Shown here one piece after another: positions 7,200 to 14,047 of a stretch of DNA of 19,915 nucleotides. The first letter of the stretch is position 1. Each line of letters opens with the position of its first letter. The position numbers and the translations under genes were made by a program. Location of the stretch: contig PLMF01000110.1 in NCBI GenBank assembly GCA_003142355.1, positions 14,250 to 34,164 of the forward strand. Direction: 5' to 3'. A model generated the notes under the pieces. It was not told the DNA's origin. It ran no database searches and saw nothing but the letters and a program-made list of their open reading frames with translations. This DNA is from Bryobacterales bacterium (GTDB taxonomy: Bacteria > Acidobacteriota > Terriglobia > Bryobacterales > Bryobacteraceae).

Positions 7200-7650
7200 C
7201 GCTCCACCTATGCGCGCTGCCACTATCCGATTCCCGCCAGGCCGCGGCTGGGAACTCCGCGTCCGTCTCGACCGCGCTGGATTCATGGGCCGGTTGGACG
7301 CTGGCGGCCTTCCAGGCTTCGGCCAGCGTGGTCAGCAAGGATTCCACTTCCGCCAGCGGAGCGTCCTTCTGCTGCATGTTCGCCTCGGTCAGGCGCTGCC
7401 TGAGGTACTGATACAACTCCCCCAGGTTCCGGCTGATCGCCCCGCCTTCGGCGCGATTCAGAGACGCGTCGAGTTCCGAAATGGCGCTGACCGCCCGGCA
7501 AACGGCCCGCGATCGCGCCACGATGTCCCCGGCCGCCAGGTGCCGGCGCGCCTCTCGAACCGAATCGAGCGCGTATTGATACAGGATGCAGATCAGTTCC
7601 AGCGGGCTCGCCGAAAGCACTCGACTTTCAAGATAGGCGTCCTTCCACAT
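7195..7650 (-). CDS. fliS: Flagellin export chaperone FliS
   Basis: FliS binds the C-terminus of flagellin in the cytoplasm, prevents early polymerisation and delivers it for export. The 151-residue product starts MWKDAYLESRVLSASPLEL, the FliS signature, and continues as a helical bundle (ICILYQYALDSVREARRHLA, SRAVCRAVSAISELDASL, ISRNLGELYQYLRQRL). The last 40 or so residues are a hydrophilic tail not typical of the core. It lies 12 bases downstream of flaG. Its stop TAG (7195-7197) falls in the right arm of the inverted repeat that also ends flgJ. Confidence 0.93.
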   Translation of the reverse strand: MWKDAYLESRVLSASPLELICILYQYALDSVREARRHLAAGDIVARSRAVCRAVSAISELDASLNRAEGGAISRNLGELYQYLRQRLTEANMQQKDAPLAEVESLLTTLAEAWKAASVQPAHESSAVETDAEFPAAAWRESDSGSAHRWSA

Positions 7651-7662
7651 CGCGGTTTCAAC

Positions 7663-7944
7663 CTATTTATTTACCGGCTCCCCAAAATTCGCCATAATCC
7701 GCAGGACTTGTTCGGGGGGAATCTGGTCCAATACGTCGCCGCTCTGGCTTTCCACGATTTGTATGACCATTTTCTGCGTCTGGCTGTCGCGCGCAAACTG
7801 CAATTCGCGATCGCTGCCCAGCAACTCCGATCTATTCAAAGCTCGTACCGCCGCGACCACGGCCTGGTTCGCGTCCGCATCTTCACGCGACTTGGGAGCC
7901 GGATCGATCGGCAGGCTGACTCCGTACAACGAGTGGATTTCCAT
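7663..7944 (-). CDS. flaG: FlaG family protein
   Basis: FlaG is a small protein often encoded beside flagellin, fliD and fliS; it affects filament length in some bacteria. The 93-residue product has a polar N-terminus and the family core QKMVIQIVESQSGDVLDQIPPEQVLRIM (residues about 58-85). AAAGGA lies 6-7 bases before the ATG. It is the first gene of a flaG-fliS pair on the minus strand, diverging from the lytic transglycosylase gene. No flagellin or fliD gene is visible in this window. Confidence 0.88.
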   Translation of the reverse strand: MEIHSLYGVSLPIDPAPKSREDADANQAVVAAVRALNRSELLGSDRELQFARDSQTQKMVIQIVESQSGDVLDQIPPEQVLRIMANFGEPVNK

Positions 7945-8024
7945 AGCCGATCCTTTCCGGTAGGGCTTCCTGCCCCGCCATTTATTAAATCGACGAAATA
8001 CGCTAAAATTCGAGTTTATTTTTT

Positions 8025-8690
8025 ATGAAATCCCTGAATCTATTTCTAATTCTGCTGGCTGCGGGGGCGCCCGGCCTCGCCCAGGACGCTCCCCAGCCGG
8101 CCGATTCGAAACCAGCCGTCGAGAAACCGGTTGCCGGGCAGCAAGAGTCTGTGGCGGCCGCCATGCAGCCGTCCCTGGCGGCCCAGCGGGCCTCGATTGC
8201 CAGGCAGGTGGGTGATCGCTCGTCCCAGTCGTTTTTCCTGCTCGGGCCGCCCTCCCAATCCGGGCTGGTTCCCGTTCTGGCCCCCGAGAGCGAATGCGAA
8301 CCGCTCCCGCCTTCCCAGCTTGACCCCCTCATCGAAGGTGCGGCCAGACAGCAGGATCTACAGCCCGAGTTGCTGCGCAGCATGGTCAACCAGGAGTCGG
8401 GGGCGCGGCCGTGCGCCGTCTCTCCCAAGGGGGCCATGGGCCTGATGCAGTTGATGCCGGCCACAGCCGCTCAGTTGGGCGTCAAGGACCCCTTCAATCC
8501 CGGGGAGAACCTGAATGCCGGCGCGTGGTTCTTCAAGCAGTTGCTGAACATCTACGACGACCTCCCGCTGGCTTTGGGCGCCTACAACGCCGGTCCTGCC
8601 AGGGTGAATGCCATCGACGGGATACCGGCCATTCCCGAAACCCAGGATTATGTTCGGAAGATTATGTCCACGCTGCCGCCCAAGAAGTAA
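8025..8690 (+). CDS. Secreted SLT-family lytic transglycosylase
   Basis: The enzyme would cleave the MurNAc-GlcNAc bond of peptidoglycan with formation of a 1,6-anhydro product. The 221-residue protein has a signal peptide (LFLILLAAGAPGLAQ, cleavage near residue 20), a 75-residue low-complexity linker, and a compact SLT domain. The probable catalytic Glu is E124 in SMVNQESGARP, followed by SPKGAMGLMQLMPATAAQLG, DPFNPGENLNAGAWFFKQLL and ALGAYNAGPARV, all classic family 1 lytic transglycosylase motifs. There are two Cys (91, 130) that could form a disulfide. No ribosome site is evident upstream (a T-rich leader). Its place beside the flagellar genes, together with a FlgJ that lacks a muramidase domain, makes a role in rod penetration possible. 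Confidence 0.92.
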   Translation: MKSLNLFLILLAAGAPGLAQDAPQPADSKPAVEKPVAGQQESVAAAMQPSLAAQRASIARQVGDRSSQSFFLLGPPSQSGLVPVLAPESECEPLPPSQLDPLIEGAARQQDLQPELLRSMVNQESGARPCAVSPKGAMGLMQLMPATAAQLGVKDPFNPGENLNAGAWFFKQLLNIYDDLPLALGAYNAGPARVNAIDGIPAIPETQDYVRKIMSTLPPKK

Positions 8691-8736
8691 CCCAAGAACG
8701 GCTCGAATCCACGCGCCGCTTGCCGATGAGAGTTCC

Positions 8737-9087
8737 GTGGATGGACTCTTACGAAATGCGGAGCGGATTCTGGAGACCGCTGTAGTGGCCAAGGATGACG
8801 GCGCACCCGATTGCACCATCTGCATTACCCACCTTGGCGCCATCCGCATTCTGGCGGAGCCGGCCGGCTGGTCGCTTCCGGCTCTGGCGGCCGACCTGGG
8901 AGCGGCAGCTTTGTTCCGAGTCGAGCGGCGCGCCGGTCGAGTGCGCGTGGAAGGGTGGTCGCCCGCGGGCAGTTGTGTGCTGCGGCGCGACTTATGCGCG
9001 CCATGGTGGTCTCACGCCACGCGCCACGCGCCGGAATGCTGTGCGGTCTCGAAAAACGACCTTTCGCCGCAAGTGCGGAATTCGTAA
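8737..9087 (+). CDS. Small conserved hypothetical protein, C-terminus apparently extended
   Basis: No named family. From a GTG at 8737 (GAGAG 4 bases before it) the frame encodes about 116 residues. The first 80 look like a real folded protein: MDGLLRNAERILETAVVA, PDCTICITHLGAIRILAEP, WSLPALAADLGAAALFRVE and RVRVEGWSPAGSCVLRR. I recall small acidobacterial hypothetical proteins of this pattern that end soon after the VRVEG motif. The remaining residues here are Cys-, His- and Trp-rich and read antisense through the end of the PilZ gene, so the natural stop may have been lost. The start is uncertain because the frame is open upstream, through the end of the preceding gene. Confidence 0.5.
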   Translation: MDGLLRNAERILETAVVAKDDGAPDCTICITHLGAIRILAEPAGWSLPALAADLGAAALFRVERRAGRVRVEGWSPAGSCVLRRDLCAPWWSHATRHAPECCAVSKNDLSPQVRNS

Positions 9088-9386
9088 CTGCGGAGGCGCA
9101 TGACCGTGCCTCGATCGCTGACACCGGAAATCGAGCCCCGCACAACCAATTCCAGTGGACAGGTGTCCTGCAGAAGGAATGGCCACGCAATATGCATTTC
9201 CACATCGGTGCCTGCCGGCGGGGGATCATCCGTCAGAAACAGGACTCCGCCCCGGCTCAGCTCGGCGGTCACTCCGCAGCCAACGCGGAGCGCGCCTTCT
9301 TCATTGGTGTAGTGGAAGCGGAGCTGCAGCTCGACGTCATAGCGCCGGTCGACTCGCCGATCACCGTGGATGATTTCGACCGCCAT
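9012..9386 (-). CDS. PilZ domain protein
   Basis: PilZ domains bind cyclic di-GMP and often control flagellar motility or surface attachment. The 124-residue protein is a single domain. Residues 10-15 (RRVDRR) supply the arginine motif, and ELSRGG (42-47) corresponds to the [DN]xSxxG motif with Glu in place of Asp. The rest fits the beta-barrel: PPAGTDVEMHIAWPFLL, CPLELVVRGSI, and MRLRSYEFRT near the end. A GAGGAGG run lies directly before the ATG at 9386; an in-frame ATG 17 codons upstream (9437) is possible but has no ribosome site. Its 3' end overlaps the convergent small gene by 76 bases. Cyclic di-GMP binding is expected, not shown. Confidence 0.8.
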   Translation of the reverse strand: MAVEIIHGDRRVDRRYDVELQLRFHYTNEEGALRVGCGVTAELSRGGVLFLTDDPPPAGTDVEMHIAWPFLLQDTCPLELVVRGSISGVSDRGTVMRLRSYEFRTCGERSFFETAQHSGAWRVA

Positions 9387-9547
9387 TCCTCCTCGAAATT
9401 GTATGATCGTCCCATTCCAGCAAAATGTACAGACCAAGGGGTACCGGCTAGAATCTTTGGAAAAGTACTACGGGATCTCGCATAGTACGGCGAGGTCTTT
9501 CGCGGAAATCCGCGCGGGCGTGCATCCGCGCTGGTGACGGAGGGGGT

Positions 9548-9838
9548 TCAGTCCAACTGCTCCCAGTCGGCGAGGTTTTTCAACCGGCCGCTCGCCTTCT
9601 GGTTGGCTCTCAGATCCTGCATGCCGATCAGGTTGACCGGAACTCCTCCGATTTCGGTGATGACGCGATTCCGAAAGCACTCCGAGAACTCGACACCCGC
9701 GATGCCGATGTCGCCGGTAGCGCGCGGATAGCCGTGGTAGTTCACGGCATGGCCGCCAATGACCAGGTACTCTACTTCGTGCGAGTTCGACAACCTCAAG
9801 AACTCTCTGGAGCCGGGCGGTAGCAGGATCGTAGCCAT
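9548..9838 (-). pseudogene. Nucleotidyltransferase-like protein with internal deletion
   Basis: The start is typical of small nucleotidyltransferase-fold proteins: REFLRLSNSHEVEYLVIGGHAVNYHGYPRATGDI. The end, GVEFSECFRNRVITEIGGVPVNLIGMQDL to LKNLADWEQLD, matches the C-terminal part of the same family. In homologues I recall, these parts are separated by roughly 40-50 residues that include the second Asp of the GDIDIW metal motif and the next strand. Here GDI runs into GIAGVEF, so the active-site aspartate pair is broken (GDIGIA). The reading frame is intact (96 residues), so the deletion was in frame or the remnant is still translated. The product should be inactive as a nucleotidyltransferase. 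It lies just downstream of tRNA-His on the same strand. Confidence 0.6.
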
Positions 9839-9881
9839 AGTTGATCTGCCGCATGAACTCGAGGTGTTCCAATCGTTCCAC
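9774..9881 (-). pseudogene. Possible remnant of the small partner gene of the nucleotidyltransferase
   Basis: A second minus frame, overlapping the start of the nucleotidyltransferase remnant, reads VERLEHLEFMRQINYGYDPA then TARLQRVLEVVELA. This looks like a real coding segment and resembles short proteins I recall upstream of such genes. The frame is open upstream to about 9950 with no ATG, and downstream it reads on without a stop to 9468. The true start and stop are therefore unclear. It may be a decayed or fused partner. Confidence 0.3.
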
Positions 9882-9979
9882 GGACTCTGACGGGTTGGAT
9901 TGGCGCGCTTTCCGATGTGGACTCTGTTTCCGAGGAGTCCGACGAGGAGGCTTATTGGAAGTCTAAGACACCCACGGCA

Positions 9980-10056
9980 TGGGGTGGGTGGTGGGGTTCG
10001 AACCCACGACCACTGGAACCACAATCCAGCGCTCTACCAGCTGAGCTACACCCACC
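9980..10056 (-). tRNA. tRNA-His (GUG)
   Basis: The minus strand folds as a complete cloverleaf. The acceptor is GTGGGTG (10055-10049) with CACCCAC (9990-9984). The D arm follows TAGCTCAG. The anticodon stem CTGGA/TCCAG holds loop TTGTGGT, anticodon GTG. The T arm is GTGGG-TTCGAAC-CCCAC. An extra G at -1 (10056) faces C73 (9983), the hallmark of tRNA-His, and the CCA end is encoded (9982-9980). Confidence 0.98.
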
Positions 10057-10071
10057 GTGAGGGTCTTCTCC

Positions 10072-10100
10072 ATCTTACCAAGCGGTCGCGGACGCTGCAA
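10072..10100 (-). promoter_or_regulatory. Sigma-70-type promoter of tRNA-His
   Basis: On the minus strand TTGCAG (10100-10095) is followed after 17 bases by TAAGAT (10077-10072). Transcription would start about 10 bases before the tRNA. Both boxes and the spacing are good for a stable-RNA promoter. Confidence 0.6.
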
Positions 10101-10139
10101 ATTTGGGGTGGAGGGCGGATTCCGGGTATCATTGAGTCG

Positions 10140-10376
10140 ATGCTTACCCGCTACATCCACGAGGCGATGAAAAGGGCGCAGTTCAAAACCCTCGAAAACG
10201 GCACCTGTTTTGGCGAGATTCCTGGGTTGGCCGGGGTATGGGCGAACGAATCCACGCTTGACAATTGCCGCGCGGTGCTCCAAGAGGTTCTGGAAGAGTG
10301 GCTTGTATTGAAGATCCGCGACCACGATCCCATTCCTCGAATCGGCAGGATCAGTTTGCCATCAAGAGCCGCGTGA
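10140..10376 (+). CDS. hicB: HicB family antitoxin
   Basis: HicB neutralises the HicA mRNA interferase of a type II toxin-antitoxin system. The 78-residue product has the partial RNase H-like HicB fold: IHEAMKRAQFKTLENGTCFGEIPGLAGVWAN followed by ESTLDNCRAVLQEVLEEWLV. No C-terminal DNA-binding domain is visible, as in the short form of HicB. The ATG at 10140 gives the exact family N-terminus; the longer frame upstream runs through the tRNA antisense. It precedes hicA by 3 bases, the antitoxin-first order. It diverges from tRNA-His. Confidence 0.88.
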   Translation: MLTRYIHEAMKRAQFKTLENGTCFGEIPGLAGVWANESTLDNCRAVLQEVLEEWLVLKIRDHDPIPRIGRISLPSRAA

Positions 10377-10379
10377 ACG

Positions 10380-10595
10380 ATGGCGAAACCGATCTCCAGG
10401 CGAGAATTGATCCGGCGGTTTCGCAGCCTTGGCTTCGAGGGGCCGATATCCGGAGGGCGTCACCAGTTCATGAAGAAGGGGATGCTCAAGGTGCGCATCC
10501 CCAACCCGCACAAGACTGACACCATCGACGGCTCGCTTGTGAAAGAGATTCTGGGCCAGGCGTCGATTGGATTCGATCAATGGGACAAGGCTTGA
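10380..10595 (+). CDS. hicA: HicA family mRNA interferase toxin
   Basis: HicA is a small dsRBD-like ribonuclease that cleaves mRNA independently of the ribosome until bound by HicB. The 71-residue product has the family pattern ISRRELIRRFRSLGFEG, then the active-site strand SGGRHQFMKKG with the conserved His at residue 28, then LKVRIPNPH and a C-terminal helix (GSLVKEILGQASIGFDQW). Length and motifs are normal, so the toxin is probably functional. It starts 3 bases after hicB. Confidence 0.9.
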   Translation: MAKPISRRELIRRFRSLGFEGPISGGRHQFMKKGMLKVRIPNPHKTDTIDGSLVKEILGQASIGFDQWDKA

Positions 10596-10652
10596 CCCGG
10601 CTTGACCCATCGCCGATTGCAGACAACACCGCATTTTGTTATAAGGAAGCTG

Positions 10653-11270
10653 ATGTCCTCGACAAGCCGCACAGGAGGGGGCGGAGGCGACCTTGGCCGC
10701 GGTGCTCTTGCCTCGCCCGAGGACTTCAAAGCAGGTTTGGCGAAGCTGAGAGCGGCATTCGAGAAATCGAGCGGGCAACATTGTGCGCGGGACTTGCCGT
10801 TGTGGGAGTTGCTTGGCTGCCAGAGCGATGAAAAGGCCCACACGATTGTTCTGCGGTGGTTGTTCGACCCGGCTGAAAGCCACGGACTCGGCGACGCTTT
10901 TCTTCGGAGCTTCTACCGTCGCGTCTTTGGAGAACCACCAGCCGATACTGCCCACGCTGTCGCTACGAAGGAGGTCACCCTCGGAAGGGATCGGGTTGAC
11001 CTCCTCATATATGGCCGCGATTGGCGCCTCGTCATCGAGAACAAGATCGGTGACCATGACGTGGACCAATCCAAGCGCTATTCGCGCCGGTGGCCGGAGA
11101 GCAAATTCGTGTATCTTACGCCCGACGGCCGCCAATCCAATTGCGAATTGTTCAAACCTGTTGCCTATCGCTTGATCCGCGAAGTCCTCGACGAACTATG
11201 CAGGGGTGGATCTGGCAGCGACTTCATCGAATGCTTTGCGGATCACATTGCGTGGGATTTGGATGCTTGA
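10653..11270 (+). CDS. PD-(D/E)XK nuclease superfamily protein
   Basis: This 205-residue protein carries a PD-(D/E)XK nuclease core. After a helical N-terminus, LWELLGCQSDEKAHTIVLRW and HGLGDAFLRSFYRR resemble the start of the PDDEXK_4 family. The catalytic core is E107 (KEVTL), D116 in RDRVDLLIYG, and E129 and K131 in WRLVIENKIGD, followed by a QSKRY motif. The ATG at 10653 has AAGGA 6 bases before it; an ATG at 10602 lacks one. The gene ends TGA inside the start of the next gene (ATGCTTGA overlap). Known relatives include defence nucleases and many unassigned proteins of 350-420 residues, so this product is short and its second half may be the next gene. DNA is the likely substrate; the role in defence is inferred from the neighbours. 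Confidence 0.8.
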   Translation: MSSTSRTGGGGGDLGRGALASPEDFKAGLAKLRAAFEKSSGQHCARDLPLWELLGCQSDEKAHTIVLRWLFDPAESHGLGDAFLRSFYRRVFGEPPADTAHAVATKEVTLGRDRVDLLIYGRDWRLVIENKIGDHDVDQSKRYSRRWPESKFVYLTPDGRQSNCELFKPVAYRLIREVLDELCRGGSGSDFIECFADHIAWDLDA

Positions 11271-11907
11271 GGTGCCTGAAGTGACGATTGCTTTCCGCTT
11301 TGAACCCAGAGTTGCAGCGTTGCTGGAGCAAATCCAATTGGTACGGGAGGTGCGGGCCATCTGCCAGGAGGGAGGGTCACTCGGAAATGAACTGAGGAGG
11401 TTTGTGAACCACCTCCGCCGGGTATTGCCTGGCCTGGTTCCAGGAATGAAGGAGTGGAGCTTCTCCGAACCGTACGAAGACAACGGCCGCTATTACTTGG
11501 AGACGTTTGCAGACGACCATTGGCGGCTATCGGAATCTGACGAGATCGCCCTCGGTCTTTGTGTGAAATCAGATCCCACTACCTGCGCCGAGGCCGAGAG
11601 TCCGCTGGATGAGGATCCTTGTGTGTACCTCTATATTCCGATGGCGTGGCCGAACCGCGACAAAATCGTGCGACAACTCAAGGATCGACTCCCAAAGGGT
11701 TTCACGGATTGCTATTCGCCGGGAAATCCGGCCGAGGAAACCCCGATCTGGCGTTACCTGCGTCTGGACAGCTTTACCGGTGAACAGGGATTCGATGCGA
11801 ATCGTCTCGTTCGGGAAGTCGCAGAGAGTTTCGCGGAACTGACGGCCGTTCGCCCCATCATCGACAGCTTCATCCCGCCCAAGAAAACCAGGCCCGCAGT
11901 CCGGTAG
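11263..11907 (+). CDS. Partner or split-off C-terminal half of the PD-(D/E)XK protein
   Basis: I do not recognise a named domain in this 214-residue protein. It begins with a helical part (FEPRVAALLEQIQLVREVRA, then GNELRRFVNHLRRVLPGL), followed by an alpha/beta part with KEWSFSEPYEDNGRYYLETF, DDHWRLSESDEIALGLCV, VYLYIPMAWPNRDKIVRQL and TPIWRYLRLDSF. No membrane segment, signal peptide or enzyme motif is evident. The helix then W-rich-strand layout is like the C-terminal region I recall for PDDEXK_4 proteins. It starts inside the end of the nuclease gene in another frame (8-base overlap). Two readings are possible: a coupled two-subunit system, or one ancestral gene split by a frameshift. The length and overlap permit both. 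Confidence 0.7.
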   Translation: MLEVPEVTIAFRFEPRVAALLEQIQLVREVRAICQEGGSLGNELRRFVNHLRRVLPGLVPGMKEWSFSEPYEDNGRYYLETFADDHWRLSESDEIALGLCVKSDPTTCAEAESPLDEDPCVYLYIPMAWPNRDKIVRQLKDRLPKGFTDCYSPGNPAEETPIWRYLRLDSFTGEQGFDANRLVREVAESFAELTAVRPIIDSFIPPKKTRPAVR

Positions 11908-11921
11908 GCAAATCCGCCTAC
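11904..11921. terminator. Short palindrome between convergent genes
   Basis: GTAGGC (11904-11909), loop AAATCC, GCCTAC (11916-11921). The TAG stops of the upstream plus gene (11905-11907) and of the convergent ubiD-family gene (11918-11920) both lie in the arms. The stem is too short to be a strong terminator alone. Confidence 0.35.
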
Positions 11922-13363
11922 AACCCCGTCATCTTCCACAACTCGTCCACCCGCCGCTTCACGTCCTCCGACATCCGGATCTCGCCCGGCCACGGGCGCG
12001 TGAAACCCTCGCCGGACCACTTGCGGGTGGCGTCGACACCCATCTTCGAACCGTAGTTCGGCAGGCGGCTGGAGTGGTCGAGCGAATCCACCGGGCCCAT
12101 CACGAACTGGATGTCGCGCTCGGGGTCGATGTGGTTGAGCGCTTTCCACGCGACTTCCCGATAGTTCTGCACGTCCACGTCCTCATCCACCACCACGATG
12201 CACTTCGAGAACATGGCCTGGCCGAGGCCCCAGATGGCGTGCATCACCTTGCGCGCGTGGCCGGGGTAGGATTTGCGGATGGCGACCAGGATCAGGTTGT
12301 GGAACACGCCTTCGGGCGGCATGGCGATGTCGCGCACTTCGGGTAGTTGCAGGCGCATCAGCGGCAGGAAAATGCGCTCGACGGCCTTGCCCATGTAGTA
12401 GTCCTCCATGGGCGGCGGACCCACAATCGTGGTGGCGTAGATCGGCTCCTTGCGCTCGGTCACGCACGTGACGTGGAACACCGGGTACTCATCGGCCAGC
12501 GAATAGTAACCGGTGTGATCGCCGAACGGGCCCTCGGTGCGCAGTTCGCCCAGCTCGACGTAGCCCTCGAGCACGATTTCCGCGTTGGCCGGCACTTCCA
12601 GGTCCGACGTCTGGCACTTCACCATCTCCACCGGGCTCTGCCGCAAAAACCCGGCGATCAGCATTTCGTCCAGATCCGGCGGCAGCGGCAGTATGGCCGA
12701 GTACATGGTGGCCGGGTCGGAGCCGATGGCCACCGCCACATCCATGCGCCGGCTGCCGTGGTGCTGCGCGCGGCGATAATGCTCGGCGCCCTGCTTGTGG
12801 GTTTGCCAGTGCATGCCGGCCGTGCGCTCGTCGAACACCTGCATGCGGTACATGCCGCAGTTGCGCTTGCCGGTGTCGGGATTGCGCGAAAAAACCATGG
12901 GCAGCGTGATAAACCGCCCGCCGTCTTGGGGCCAGCATTGGAGCACGGGGAAATCCAGCAGCGAAAAGCCCTCGGTGCGGACCACTTCCTGACAGGCGCC
13001 CTTGGAAACCACTTTCGGAACGAAGGCGCCCATCTCCGCCAGCTTGGGCAACATTCTGAGCTTGCCGATGAGCCCCTCCGGCATGCGCATTTCGAGGAAC
13101 TCGACGATGCGCGCGGCCACCTCTTCCACCGAGGCCACTTCCAGCGCGATTTCCATTTTGCGCATCGAGGCGAACGAATTGATCAGCACCGGCGTGGCGT
13201 AGCCTTTGGGCTTCTCGAACAGCAGCGCGGGACCGCCCTGCTTGACGGCGCGGTCGGCGAATTCGGCGATCTCCAGAATGGGATCGACCTCAAACGGGAT
13301 GCGCTTCAGCTCGCGATTCTCTTCCAGCGCGCCGATGAAGTCGCGCAGATCTCGATAGCCCAT
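11918..13363 (-). CDS. ubiD: UbiD family prenyl-FMN-dependent decarboxylase
   Basis: UbiD enzymes decarboxylate aromatic or unsaturated acids with prenylated FMN made by UbiX. In quinone synthesis they act on the prenylated hydroxybenzoate or its menaquinone counterpart. The 481-residue product is near the usual length. Landmarks are MGYRDLRDFIGALEENRELKRI, NSFASMRKMEIAL, RNCGMYRMQVFD, the EGPFGDHTGYYSLADEYPVF motif (about residues 277-296), VGPPPMEDYYMGKAVERIF, KCIVVVDEDVDVQNYREVAW, and MGVDATRKWSGEGFTRPWP near the end. The start at 13363 gives the family N-terminus; the longer frame upstream is not conserved sequence. UbiX is not in the window. A menaquinone role is likely if the host is an acidobacterium, but substrate cannot be told from sequence alone. 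Confidence 0.93.
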   Translation of the reverse strand: MGYRDLRDFIGALEENRELKRIPFEVDPILEIAEFADRAVKQGGPALLFEKPKGYATPVLINSFASMRKMEIALEVASVEEVAARIVEFLEMRMPEGLIGKLRMLPKLAEMGAFVPKVVSKGACQEVVRTEGFSLLDFPVLQCWPQDGGRFITLPMVFSRNPDTGKRNCGMYRMQVFDERTAGMHWQTHKQGAEHYRRAQHHGSRRMDVAVAIGSDPATMYSAILPLPPDLDEMLIAGFLRQSPVEMVKCQTSDLEVPANAEIVLEGYVELGELRTEGPFGDHTGYYSLADEYPVFHVTCVTERKEPIYATTIVGPPPMEDYYMGKAVERIFLPLMRLQLPEVRDIAMPPEGVFHNLILVAIRKSYPGHARKVMHAIWGLGQAMFSKCIVVVDEDVDVQNYREVAWKALNHIDPERDIQFVMGPVDSLDHSSRLPNYGSKMGVDATRKWSGEGFTRPWPGEIRMSEDVKRRVDELWKMTGL

Positions 13364-13400
13364 ACGATGAGTGTAGCGCCGGTGGGTTTGTTGCCAACGA

Positions 13401-13814
13401 TCAGCGGAATGGGTCGATAATGGCAAGGCCATCGACCACTTGCCCGTGGGCCAAGTCTTCGGTGTAGACCCGGTCGCAGCCGAGGGCCAGAGCGGCGGCG
13501 ACGATTGCGCTATCCCAAAATGAAAACCCACGGGTCTCGCGAATTCGCAATGCCGCGTTGAGGATTGGAAGGGTCATCGCCTGAATGCGGAATCGCGACC
13601 ACGCCTCGATCAGACCGACGGCGAGCTCGTGGGGAACCGCGTCGGCACGGCTGACCCGGGTCGCCTGAACATAGAATTCCTGCAAGACTTGAATTGACAA
13701 CGCACCCGAATCGTCGTCTAACAGCGCGAGGGCCCGGTCTCGCTTGAACGATTCCGCCGGATTCCGGCTGATGGAGTAGAGCAGGATGTTCGTGTCGAGA
13801 AAGTGGGGCATCAT
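13401..13814 (-). CDS. vapC: VapC family PIN-domain ribonuclease toxin
   Basis: VapC toxins are Mg-dependent PIN ribonucleases that cut tRNA or rRNA when freed from VapB. The 137-residue product has all the acidic residues expected: D7 in HFLDTNILLY, E46 in QVLQEFYVQ, D101 in FSFWDSAIVAAA, and D120 in YTEDL. The spacing is that of an intact PIN domain, so it should be active. The ATG at 13814 overlaps the antitoxin stop by four bases (ATGA), so expression is coupled. The reading frame ends 37 bases before the ubiD-family start codon. Confidence 0.92.
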   Translation of the reverse strand: MMPHFLDTNILLYSISRNPAESFKRDRALALLDDDSGALSIQVLQEFYVQATRVSRADAVPHELAVGLIEAWSRFRIQAMTLPILNAALRIRETRGFSFWDSAIVAAALALGCDRVYTEDLAHGQVVDGLAIIDPFR

Positions 13815-14047
13815 TGCGACCGGCTATGCAGGTCTTCGCGAGAGAGCCTGTCGGAAGCGGTGAAGGCTGCAACCCGGCTCCGGATCTCACGTTCCTGGCG
13901 CTTTAGACGTTCGGTTTCGGTTTCGTGCGAGGCGAGTTGCACCAGATAGGCCTTGACCAGCGCGGAGAGGGACGTATCGCGCTCGGCCGCGGCGATGCGG
14001 GCGCGTTTGTAAGTGTCATCGTCAACCGCGACTGTGATATTGCGCAT
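13811..14047 (-). CDS. vapB: Ribbon-helix-helix (VapB/CopG-type) antitoxin
   Basis: The 78-residue protein begins MRNITVAVDDDTYKRARIAAAE, the strand-helix pattern of ribbon-helix-helix DNA-binding proteins, then a second helix (TSLSALVKAYLVQLASH), and a charged helical tail (ETERLKRQEREIRSRV) likely to wrap the toxin. It directly precedes and overlaps its vapC partner. Autoregulation at the shared intergenic region is expected for the family. The two TCACAGT direct repeats just upstream (14052-14066) are a candidate operator. Confidence 0.85.
   Translation of the reverse strand: MRNITVAVDDDTYKRARIAAAERDTSLSALVKAYLVQLASHETETERLKRQEREIRSRVAAFTASDRLSREDLHSRSQ

Noticed and set aside
9403..9537. 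44-codon plus-strand ORF (starting MIVPFQQNVQTKGYRLESLE) upstream of and opposite to the PilZ gene start
   Set aside because: The translation looks somewhat protein-like, but there is no ribosome site, no recognised family, and it occupies the PilZ 5' region. Not enough to call a gene.
9980..10007. tRNA-His 3' end as an integration site
   Set aside because: I saw no second copy of the tRNA 3' sequence in the window and no integrase next to it, so there is no support for an attachment site here.
12347..13420. 357-codon plus-strand frame opposite the ubiD-family gene
   Set aside because: His/Arg-rich translation with no motif; it is antisense to conserved UbiD sequence over its whole length.
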